From: Corynebacterium sp.
GTDB lineage: Bacteria; Actinomycetota; Actinomycetes; Mycobacteriales; Mycobacteriaceae
Length of the DNA: 8,425 bases
Direction of reading: 5' to 3'
NCBI RefSeq assembly: GCF_030152825.1
Contig: NZ_JASLIP010000090.1
Location: forward strand, 1 to 8,425
This document shows, in pieces, positions 1-4,256 of this stretch. The notes under the pieces were generated by a model. The model did not search any database. It had not been told where the DNA came from and saw only the letters and a program-made list of their open reading frames with translations. Made by a program: the position numbers and the translations under genes. Position 1 is the first letter of the stretch, and each line of letters starts with the position of its first letter.

Positions 1-1089
1 GTGCTGCAGCGGAGTGAAGGAGGTGTCCGGGTCCTCTTGGAAACAGATGAAGATCAGGCCGGAATCGCCGTGCTCATTGACCTCGCCATCCCAGTTGAAC
101 GGGCGCCGCAGCATGTGCTTGCCCTCCCCTGCCGTAATGCCCACGTGGCTCTTGGGGTCGATGACGGGCAGTCCGGTGGAGTCCACCGCGTTGAGGTCTG
201 GGTCGTCGAACTCGTCTTCTCCGGTCAGGGGCGCACCACTGATGGCCTTGCGACCAAAGACATTCTCCCGGCTCTCGCGGTCGAGGGCCTCCCAACCAGG
301 CATATCGAAGGTCACCCGGCGCACGATCATCGAGGTCCCGTTGCGCTCGTCCCAGACTGCGTTGTCGAACTCCTCGTCGGTACGCGGGACGACGGTGCCG
401 TCCTTGAATCCCATGAGGTTGCGTGCGGTCTGCCCCTCCCGGATGTCGACGAAGCCGCGCTGGGTCCAGCGTGGCTTGACGTAGTCCCGCCCGCCACGGG
501 TCAGCACCCGCATCGCGTGGGACAGTGTGGTCAAGTCCTCGCCGCACATTTGGACGACGACGTCCCCGTCGCTAAACGCTGGGTCCAGATCGTCGCCCTT
601 GAACTTCGGCAGTCCCTTGGTGTGGGAGGAAACCCACTTCGGAACCTCATCGAGCGACCCAATCTTTTCGATGAGAGCAGGCGACCAGCCGACGGTGATG
701 GTCAGGTTGCCGGGCTGCAGGTTGAGCTCGGGCTCGAGGTCTGCCAACGCCGGCTCACCTTGGGTGAGTTTCCGGGCGTCCGGGGTCCACACGCGCATGA
801 GCCGGCGGAGATCCTTACGGAGGGCCTCACGGCTGTTCGTGTTGTGGAAGTCGAAGGCCACGATGAGCCCGTGACTCTGGTGTGGCGTTTGGATGCCGGC
901 CTGTCGAGCGCCGTCGAAGGGCACGGTCGACTTTTCCTCGATGTCCCCGGAGGAGTTGGGCATGTCCCCCCCGCGTCCCTCGCCCTCCGCGCAGCTGGCT
1001 AGCACCGCGGCCGCGCCCGCTGCGCCGACACCGGCGAATAGCCCACGTCGGCTGACGTTAAAAAATCCCGAAGACTCCCCAGTACTCAT
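1..1089 (-). CDS. Dyp-type heme peroxidase, Tat-exported, probable lipoprotein (3' end outside window)
   Basis: Heme peroxidase of the DyP/EfeB family acting outside the cytoplasmic membrane. The 363 visible residues start at ATG (1089-1087), preceded by purine-rich AAGGAG and AGAAGG stretches. The N-terminus has a twin-arginine motif SRRGLF (13-18), a hydrophobic stretch (19-31) and a lipobox LASC with Cys33, so a Tat-exported lipoprotein is likely. The DyP hallmark GFKDGT is at 227-232; the expected proximal heme ligand is His315 in DPKSHV; the conserved distal Arg lies in LRR (327-329); the family's GLIFICFQ strand is at 344-351. EfeB-type proteins run to about 400 residues, so some tens of residues are missing beyond base 1. 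It follows the copper genes copC and PCuAC on the same strand, with a hairpin terminator in between. Family assignment is firm. The physiological substrate is unknown; iron extraction from heme, as proposed for EfeB, or a role in copper-oxidase maturation are alternatives. Confidence 0.93.
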   Translation of the reverse strand, partial: MSTGESSGFFNVSRRGLFAGVGAAGAAAVLASCAEGEGRGGDMPNSSGDIEEKSTVPFDGARQAGIQTPHQSHGLIVAFDFHNTNSREALRKDLRRLMRVWTPDARKLTQGEPALADLEPELNLQPGNLTITVGWSPALIEKIGSLDEVPKWVSSHTKGLPKFKGDDLDPAFSDGDVVVQMCGEDLTTLSHAMRVLTRGGRDYVKPRWTQRGFVDIREGQTARNLMGFKDGTVVPRTDEEFDNAVWDERNGTSMIVRRVTFDMPGWEALDRESRENVFGRKAISGAPLTGEDEFDDPDLNAVDSTGLPVIDPKSHVGITAGEGKHMLRRPFNWDGEVNEHGDSGLIFICFQEDPDTSFTPLQH

Positions 1090-1147
1090 CTCTCAAATAC
1101 CTTCTTCTCTCCTTGCTACGTCTCTTTATCCGCAGCCAAATGTCGGA

Positions 1148-1186
1148 AAAGCCTGGGCCCCGCGTTGGTCACGTGGCCCAGGCTTT
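1148..1186 (-). terminator. Hairpin terminator between the PCuAC gene and the DyP gene
   Basis: A perfect 12-bp inverted repeat (1148-1159 with 1175-1186, AAAGCCTGGGCC and its complement) with a 15-base loop lies 29 bases past the PCuAC stop codon. Read on the minus strand the stem ends in CTTTTCC, a short T tract. It would end or reduce transcription from the upstream copper genes before the peroxidase gene. The stem is nearly symmetric with AAA/TTT at both ends, so it could work in both directions. Confidence 0.75.
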
Positions 1187-1214
1187 CCATGTCATTACTT
1201 GGTGGGAGGCAGCT

Positions 1215-1880
1215 CTAGTGCTCGCCGTGCTCCCCCTCGCCGTCCATGCCCGCACCGTGGCCACCGTGCTCGCCGTGCCCCTCCATGCCAGCGTGATCAC
1301 CGTGCTCGCCATGGGCGTCGCCGTAGTGCTCGTGGCTGGACTGCTGCACGCGAGCCGGGATGTCCTTCAGCTCGTATTCCGTGCCGTCCTCTGCCTTGAG
1401 GGTGACGGTGATGTCGTCACCTGCGGCGATTTCCTCGGAGTAATCCATGATCATGATGTGGTCACCGCCCGGCTTCAGCTCGAGCTCGCCGCCGGCCGGG
1501 ATGCGCAGACCATCCGGGTTCTCCTGCATGACACCATCGACAACCTCGTGGAGCTCGTACTTCGCCTCCAGGCTGCCGGATGCGGAGACGATGTGGACCT
1601 CCTTGTCGGTGTTGTTGACCAGCTTGCCGAAGACCGCGGTCATGTCCTTATCAGTGCCCTTGGCGCCAACGTATGCCTCTTCGAAGGTCAGCCCCTCGGC
1701 GGCGTTCTCAGCGGTCTGCGACTCAGAAGCGGTCTGCGACTCAGATGCGGTCTGCTCGCTAGGCTTCTCCTCCGAAGGAGAGCAGGCGGCCAGGCCGAGA
1801 GCGGTGACGCCCATTAGCGCGACTGCGGTAGCGCGCAGAGACTTAGGGCGACGCACAGAGTGTTCAACGGTTGTGTTCAT
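1215..1880 (-). CDS. PCuAC-family copper chaperone lipoprotein with His-rich C-terminal tail
   Basis: A 221-residue exported copper chaperone (PCuAC, DUF461 family), which in other bacteria carries Cu(I) to cytochrome oxidase assembly or other cuproenzymes. The start ATG at 1880-1878 is preceded by GTGAGGT seven bases upstream; a longer reading frame exists but lacks this site and would bury the signal peptide. Residues 1-32 form a lipoprotein signal ending in LAAC (Cys33). Residues 34-62 are a Ser/Thr/Glu-rich linker with a TASESQ duplication. The PCuAC fold covers about 63-175, with NN (89-90), H111, M118, IPAGG (127-131), LKPGG (135-139) and H141-I-M143. Residues 183-221 hold ten His and two Met among Gly/Glu and look like a metal-binding tail. 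The ligand spacing H-X6-M-X22-H-X-M departs from the usual H(M)X10MX21HXM. It sits between an unknown lipoprotein gene and the DyP gene, in a copper-handling context. Confidence 0.9.
   Translation of the reverse strand: MNTTVEHSVRRPKSLRATAVALMGVTALGLAACSPSEEKPSEQTASESQTASESQTAENAAEGLTFEEAYVGAKGTDKDMTAVFGKLVNNTDKEVHIVSASGSLEAKYELHEVVDGVMQENPDGLRIPAGGELELKPGGDHIMIMDYSEEIAAGDDITVTLKAEDGTEYELKDIPARVQQSSHEHYGDAHGEHGDHAGMEGHGEHGGHGAGMDGEGEHGEH
1710..1756. repeat. 18-bp tandem repeat in the PCuAC linker
   Basis: The 18-base unit AGCGGTCTGCGACTCAGA (plus strand) occurs at 1710-1727 and 1728-1745 without mismatch, with a partial third copy to about 1756. In protein it gives TASESQ twice (residues 44-55) in the flexible linker between the lipid anchor and the PCuAC domain. 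Copy number could vary between strains without breaking the frame. Confidence 0.9.
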
Positions 1881-1900
1881 GGTGTACCTCACGGAAAAGT

Positions 1901-1966
1901 CCTTGATTCTCAAGGAAGTGGTTGGTGCGGCGAGCGGGACGCCGGGGCGGACGAATCGTCCCCGGC
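1901..1966 (-). other. Two hairpins in the gap upstream of the PCuAC gene
   Basis: The 129-base gap between the small lipoprotein gene and the PCuAC gene contains a CCTTGA/TCAAGG stem with a 3-base loop (1901-1915), about 20 bases upstream of the PCuAC start, and a stronger structure at 1941-1966 (GCCGGG and GACG pairing with CGTC and CCCGGC, with a 3-base bulge). Neither is followed by a clear T tract. They could stabilise a processed mRNA or weaken read-through. I see no convincing separate promoter in the gap. Confidence 0.5.
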
Positions 1967-2009
1967 ATTCCACCCCACGCGCATGGGATGTGGACCCAAC
2001 CAGAAAGGC

Positions 2010-2312
2010 TTAGTTGAAGGTGCCTGCTGCAGGCTTGGCACCGGCGTCGTTAGCCGCACCCGGCTCGACGTCAGCGGTAGTTTCCTCAGCCTCGGTGGCC
2101 TCCTCAGACGTGGTGGTCTCCTCCGTCTCAGAGGTTGCCGAGTCGGCCTTCTTGTCCGTCTTGTCGCCCAGCTCCGGGGTCTTTGCCCCGACGGTGGCGG
2201 TGTCGATGTGCTCGGTGCCGGTAGCCTTCTCATTCGGTGGGGAGCAGGCAGCCAGCGCGAGCGCGGCGCTCAGCGCGACAACGGCGGACAGTGCAGTGCG
2301 GTTCTGCTTCAC
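2010..2312 (-). CDS. Small lipoprotein of unknown function in the copper cluster
   Basis: A 100-residue predicted lipoprotein that I do not recognise. It starts with GTG (2312-2310), preceded by AAGGAG ten bases upstream, and ends at TAA (2012-2010). Residues 1-22 form a signal peptide with lipobox LAAC (Cys23). The mature part is about 78 residues, very rich in Thr, Glu, Ala and Asp (residues about 50-85 nearly all E/T/A/S/D), with no Cys and one His, and is probably disordered. The start of its mature region (CSPPNEK, then ATVGAK) resembles the PCuAC protein next door (CSPSEEK, then AYVGAK), but the copper-binding part is absent. It lies between copC and the PCuAC gene on the same strand, suggesting co-expression. 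Function cannot be given: an acidic spacer, a metal buffer, or the remnant of a duplicated PCuAC N-terminus are possibilities. Confidence 0.8.
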   Translation of the reverse strand: MKQNRTALSAVVALSAALALAACSPPNEKATGTEHIDTATVGAKTPELGDKTDKKADSATSETEETTTSEEATEAEETTADVEPGAANDAGAKPAAGTFN

Positions 2313-2347
2313 GGTTTTCAGACTCCTTGGTGTTTCTCGTGGCTCTT

Positions 2348-2380
2348 CGCCCCTACTGCGGTGAGGACCGCAGGCGGGCG
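2348..2380 (-). other. Intercistronic hairpin between copC and the small lipoprotein gene
   Basis: CTGCGG (2356-2361) pairs with CCGCAG (2368-2373) around a 6-base loop. An outer CGCCC/GGGCG pair (2348-2352, 2376-2380) extends it past an asymmetric bulge. It lies 8 bases beyond the copC stop codon and has no T tract, so it is more likely an mRNA-stability or partial attenuation element than a full terminator. Confidence 0.5.
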
Positions 2381-2387
2381 CCCCAAA

Positions 2388-2948
2388 CTACTTGGAGATA
2401 CCCCGCCACCGTGCGATGGCGAGAACGAGAGCTCCTGCAATAACAACAATACTGGTTACGCCGAAAATCCAGGTAGGCACGCCCAACCCGTCAGACCCCG
2501 TCTCCTCCGACTGCTCGGAAGAGCTGGAATCCGAGGACTCGACGTCGCCGTACTGGAACTGCAGCGAACCGCGAGTAGCGTGGCCATCCGAGGAAGTGAT
2601 CTGGTAGCCCACGGTGTATTCGCCGGGCTGCCAGTCCACGTCGTCAGACACCTCGATGCTCAAAACTCGGCCATCTGCATCGGGCTCCCCAGTGAAGAGG
2701 ACGTCGCCATCGCGGGACAGCGCGATGCGATTAAAGCCCTCCTTAGGAACACCCGAGAATGTCAAGGAGATCTCCTTGACTGGCTCTTCGATCTTCGAGC
2801 CCTGCTTCGGCGTGGAGTCGACCACGAGGTCATGCGCTGCCGCCGGACCAACGCCAGCCCCCATCATCGCAAGCCCCGTAACGAGTGCCGCTACGAAGCC
2901 CGCAATCCGGGACCGGAGCTTGTGTGCGTCAGCAAACCATAACTGCAT
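2388..2948 (-). CDS. copC: CopC-family copper-binding protein with C-terminal membrane anchor
   Basis: Exported copper-binding protein of the CopC/YobA family, 186 residues if translation starts at ATG 2948-2946. That start is chosen because AGGTGA lies just upstream at SD-like distance; a GTG two codons earlier (2954) overlaps this site. Residues 1-38 are a signal peptide ending AAA, giving mature His39 at the N-terminus (AAA|HDLVVDSTP). The CopC beta-sandwich runs to about residue 133. His39 with Asp121 and His123 (in SSDGHATRG) fits the high-affinity Cu(II) site of the family, which uses an N-terminal His. There is no Met-rich Cu(I) site, so a Cu(II)-only type is inferred. A Ser/Glu linker (137-152) leads to one membrane helix (about 157-179) and a short basic tail ending at TAG. 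No CopD domain is fused. It is the first gene of the minus-strand copper cluster. Confidence 0.92.
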   Translation of the reverse strand: MQLWFADAHKLRSRIAGFVAALVTGLAMMGAGVGPAAAHDLVVDSTPKQGSKIEEPVKEISLTFSGVPKEGFNRIALSRDGDVLFTGEPDADGRVLSIEVSDDVDWQPGEYTVGYQITSSDGHATRGSLQFQYGDVESSDSSSSEQSEETGSDGLGVPTWIFGVTSIVVIAGALVLAIARWRGISK

Positions 2949-2950
2949 CT

Positions 2951-2956
2951 TCACCT
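2951..2956 (-). promoter_or_regulatory. Ribosome binding site deciding the copC start
   Basis: On the minus strand AGGTGA stands two bases before ATG 2948, inside a longer GGAAGGTGA that matches the 3' part of the anti-SD complement. This places the site well for ATG 2948, whereas it overlaps the alternative GTG at 2954. Confidence 0.6.
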
Positions 2957-2971
2957 TCCATTGATGTTCGG

Positions 2972-3020
2972 GTCCGATCTAGATAGTCGGACGATCGCTC
3001 GATTAAGTTCCCGCGAACTT
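2972..3020. promoter_or_regulatory. Cluster of palindromes upstream of copC, likely operator/promoter
   Basis: Three inverted repeats lie 24-72 bases upstream of the copC start: GTCCGA-N9-TCGGAC (2972-2992), ATCG-CT-CGAT (2994-3003) and AAGTTC-CCGC-GAACTT (3005-3020), all with perfect arms. On the minus strand TATCTAGAT lies inside the first and could be a weak -10. The last palindrome would then cover the -35 position. Such packing suggests regulator binding sites. The regulator cannot be named, since no regulator gene is in the window. Confidence 0.5.
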
Positions 3021-3148
3021 CACTCCGCCCGAGCATACCCCCTAGCCTTCACCCCCACGTCACGCGCCGCCACTCCACACCAGAGGGACTTTCAGTGATT
3101 AGCTGAAGCCGCCGCCCACCCAATTAGACAGGGATGCCCGAGACGAAA

Positions 3149-3178
3149 AAGGGGCCGGTCGTTGTCGACCGGCCCCTT
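3149..3178 (-). terminator. Rho-independent terminator of tRNA-Val(CAC)
   Basis: A perfect 13-bp stem (3149-3161 with 3166-3178; AAGGGGCCGGTCG) with a 4-base loop. On the minus strand it ends in a T tract (AAAAA on the plus strand at 3146-3150). It starts 9 bases beyond the 3' end of the minus-strand tRNA gene. It also insulates copC from tRNA transcription. Confidence 0.92.
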
Positions 3179-3186
3179 AATAACCG

Positions 3187-3258
3187 TGGTCCTAACTGGG
3201 ATTGAACCAGTGACCCCTTCGGTGTGAACGAAGTGCTCTCCCACTGAGCTATAGGACC
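3187..3258 (-). tRNA. tRNA-Val (anticodon CAC)
   Basis: A 72-nt cloverleaf. Acceptor GGTCCTA pairs with TAGGACC; D stem GCTC/GAGC; anticodon stem CTTCG/CGAAG with loop TTCACAC giving CAC; T arm ACTGG-TTCAATC-CCAGT; discriminator A73. CCA is not encoded (next bases CGG). It reads the GUG codon. It is transcribed away from the larger tRNA array. Confidence 0.97.
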
Positions 3259-3574
3259 TTGCAGGAGATAATCTAGCTGAGCGCTACCGGCTTTTCCAAA
3301 ACCTGCAGGCCGCAACCATATTCGGCACAATACGACTCGACCCCTAGTGACCACCCCAAGAGCACCACCTCCCGTAAGGTCGACACCAGGTGCCCCGCCC
3401 GCCCCCACCAAGAAAGAATGACGGGCAAATAACAACGAGGTGACTTTAAAACGACCTGGTTTTCAGCCCTACACCTGGCGATTTGTTGCTTCGGACACGA
3501 TTGACTATCGTTTAGTGCTGCAGCACAGCGTGCAGCTGGTGGACCACAGGTTCCCGGTGAAACTTTGTTGTGAT
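3259..3574. other. Divergent region between tRNA-Val(CAC) and the plus-strand tRNA array
   Basis: 316 bases without a supportable protein gene; it must hold two divergent tRNA promoters. Besides the minus-strand candidate near 3270-3299, the plus strand shows TTGTTG (3483-3488) and TATCGT (3506-3511) 17 bases apart as a weak promoter candidate. A perfect 12-base palindrome GTGCTGCAGCAC follows at 3515-3526. Short open frames across this region run into tRNA genes and show no protein-like features. Confidence 0.5.
3270..3299 (-). promoter_or_regulatory. Possible promoter of tRNA-Val(CAC)
   Basis: On the minus strand TTGGAA (3299-3294) and TAGATT (3275-3270) are separated by 18 bases, each matching 4 of 6 bases of the sigma-70-type consensus. 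The -10 ends 11 bases before the mature tRNA 5' end, giving a leader of a few bases. Confidence 0.45.
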
Positions 3575-3647
3575 GCGGATGTAGCGCAGTTGGTAGCGCA
3601 TCACCTTGCCAAGGTGAGGGTCGCGAGTTCGAGTCTCGTCATCCGCT
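3575..3647 (+). tRNA. tRNA-Gly (anticodon GCC), copy 1
   Basis: A 73-nt cloverleaf: acceptor GCGGATG/CATCCGC, D arm GCGC/GCGC, anticodon stem TCACC/GGTGA with loop TTGCCAA (GCC), T arm GCGAG-TTCGAGT-CTCGT, discriminator T. CCA is encoded at 3648-3650. It is the first gene of the plus-strand array and identical over 76 bases to copy 2 at 3772. It reads GGC and GGU. Confidence 0.97.
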
Positions 3648-3668
3648 CCACTCTTATTTTAGAGGACC

Positions 3669-3740
3669 GCGCGATTAGCTCAGCGGTAGAGCACTTCCCC
3701 GACACGGAAGGGGTCACTGGTTCGATCCCAGTATCGCGCA
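3669..3740 (+). tRNA. tRNA-Val (anticodon GAC), copy 1, with C33
   Basis: A 72-nt cloverleaf: acceptor GCGCGAT/ATCGCGC, D stem GCTC/GAGC, anticodon stem CTTCC/GGAAG with loop CCGACAC (GAC), T arm ACTGG-TTCGATC-CCAGT, discriminator A; no encoded CCA. The base before the anticodon is C, where elongator tRNAs almost always have U33. All stems pair perfectly, so the gene is probably functional. It reads GUC and GUU. Confidence 0.95.
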
Positions 3741-3771
3741 CGGTGAGTTCACCATCACAGTGGATTCGCAC

Positions 3772-3844
3772 GCGGATGTAGCGCAGTTGGTAGCGCATCA
3801 CCTTGCCAAGGTGAGGGTCGCGAGTTCGAGTCTCGTCATCCGCT
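3772..3844 (+). tRNA. tRNA-Gly (anticodon GCC), copy 2
   Basis: Identical to the tRNA-Gly at 3575, with all stems paired, anticodon loop TTGCCAA and CCA encoded at 3845-3847. It is the Gly member of duplication copy A. Confidence 0.97.
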
Positions 3845-3900
3845 CCAGGTATTCTCCGCTCTACGTGGAGGATCACCACATCAGGCGGGTTTCACGCCAC

Positions 3901-3972
3901 GGTGGAATGGCTGAGTGGCTTAGGCAACGGTCTGCAAAACCGTCTACACGGGTTCGATTCCCGTTTCCACCT
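3901..3972 (+). tRNA. tRNA-Cys (anticodon GCA)
   Basis: A 72-nt cloverleaf: acceptor GGTGGAA/TTCCACC, anticodon stem ACGGT/ACCGT with loop CTGCAAA (GCA), T arm ACGGG-TTCGATT-CCCGT, discriminator T73 as usual for tRNA-Cys. CCA is not encoded. It lies between the two Val-Gly cassettes; Gly, Cys and Val tRNA genes are commonly clustered in actinobacteria. Confidence 0.96.
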
Positions 3973-4006
3973 CTCAGTTCGCCCCCGGGGCTGAACTTGA
4001 AAGCTA

Positions 4007-4078
4007 GCGCGATTAGCTCAGCGGTAGAGCACTTCCCCGACACGGAAGGGGTCACTGGTTCGATCCCAGTATCGCGCA
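4007..4078 (+). tRNA. tRNA-Val (anticodon GAC), copy 2, with C33
   Basis: Identical over 72 bases to the copy at 3669, including loop CCGACAC with C33 and discriminator A without encoded CCA. It is the Val member of duplication copy B. Confidence 0.95.
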
Positions 4079-4109
4079 CGGTGAGTTCACCATTACGGTG
4101 GATTCGCAC

Positions 4110-4182
4110 GCGGAAGTAGCGCAGTTGGTAGCGCAACACCGTGCCAAGGTGAGGGTCGCGAGTTCGAGACTCGTCATCCGCT
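4110..4182 (+). tRNA. Degenerate tRNA-Gly (anticodon GCC), possible pseudogene
   Basis: A homologue of the two intact tRNA-Gly genes with four substitutions. T6 to A breaks an acceptor pair (A6 opposite A67), T27 to A breaks the top anticodon-stem pair (A27 opposite A43), T32 to G alters the anticodon loop (GTGCCAA), and T60 to A alters the T loop. Anticodon GCC, T33 and the encoded CCA (4183-4185) remain. It is last in the array, just before the terminator. Two intact copies relieve selection, so decay is the simplest explanation. A tRNA with a special role cannot be excluded. Confidence 0.85.
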
Positions 4183-4191
4183 CCAAAGATG

Positions 4192-4226
4192 AAGAGGCAG
4201 CAGTATTTACACTGTTGCCTCTTTTC
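4192..4226 (+). terminator. Terminator of the tRNA array
   Basis: A stem of 13 pairs including one G-T pair (4192-4204 with 4211-4223, AAGAGGCAGCAGT) and loop ATTTAC, followed on the plus strand by TTTT. It begins seven bases after the CCA of the last tRNA and ends about 30 bases before the next start codon. Confidence 0.88.
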
Positions 4227-4246
4227 TCATACCCCCACGATATTCT
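4215..4246 (+). promoter_or_regulatory. Candidate promoter of the aftC-like gene overlapping the terminator
   Basis: TTGCCT (4215-4220) lies in the right arm of the terminator stem and TATTCT (4241-4246) 20 bases later. The -10-like element ends 10 bases before the ATG, so a transcript from it would be leaderless or nearly so. The spacer is long and the match is weak. Confidence 0.3.
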
Positions 4247-4256
4247 CGAAGACACC

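Larger units (their letters stand above)
2949..3145. other. Intergenic region between copC and the tRNA-Val(CAC) terminator
   Basis: About 200 bases without a supportable gene. The copC-proximal part holds the palindromes. Further out, ATACCCCCTAG (3035-3045) resembles half of a CsoR-type copper operator, but the matching GGGGTAT half is missing. From about 3050 to 3145 I see only a weak TTCAG/CTGAA stem near 3090-3107 and no clear signal. Confidence 0.5.
3669..3847 (+). repeat. Val-Gly tRNA cassette, copy A of a segmental duplication
   Basis: A 179-bp unit of tRNA-Val(GAC), a 31-bp spacer and tRNA-Gly(GCC) with CCA. It recurs at 4007-4185 with six differences: none in Val, two in the spacer, four in Gly. 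Similarity ends sharply at the 5' end of Val and at the CCA end of Gly. Confidence 0.95.
4007..4185 (+). repeat. Val-Gly tRNA cassette, copy B of a segmental duplication
   Basis: Second copy of the 179-bp Val-spacer-Gly unit, 338 bp downstream of copy A. The differences sit in the spacer (C to T, A to G) and in the Gly gene (four T transversions). Confidence 0.95.

Noticed and set aside
1..1002. Long plus-strand open frame opposite the DyP gene
   Set aside because: It is the complement of a clear DyP peroxidase reading frame in GC-rich DNA; the product shows no recognisable motif.
1941..1966. Riboswitch upstream of the PCuAC gene
   Set aside because: Only two simple hairpins are visible, with no known riboswitch core or alternating structure.
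1881..1973. N-terminal extension of the PCuAC gene by 31 codons
   Set aside because: It lacks a ribosome binding site and would place an Arg-rich segment before a good lipoprotein signal; ATG 1880 has a well-spaced SD.
2990..3020. ECF (SigH-type) promoter using GGGAAC upstream of copC
   Set aside because: GGGAAC exists on the minus strand at 3017-3012, but no GTT -10 element lies at the required distance.
3124..3435. Minus-strand frame over tRNA-Val(CAC) and its terminator
   Set aside because: It is read through a complete tRNA and hairpin, with no protein-like features.
3440..4119. Plus-strand open frames with a repeated VAQLVAHHLAKVRVASSSLV-like sequence
   Set aside because: They are translations of tRNA genes; the repeats are tRNA-Gly copies, a classic false protein.
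3575..4185. CRISPR-like regular repeats
   Set aside because: The repeated units are complete tRNA cloverleafs of 72-76 bases with different specificities; spacers are not uniform.
3669..4185. Integrated element or attachment site in the tRNA array
   Set aside because: The duplicated units are whole tRNA genes; no integrase, no partial tRNA 3' end repeat and no foreign genes are present.
4098..4256. Longer start for the aftC-like gene
   Set aside because: The extension reads through the degenerate tRNA-Gly and the terminator.
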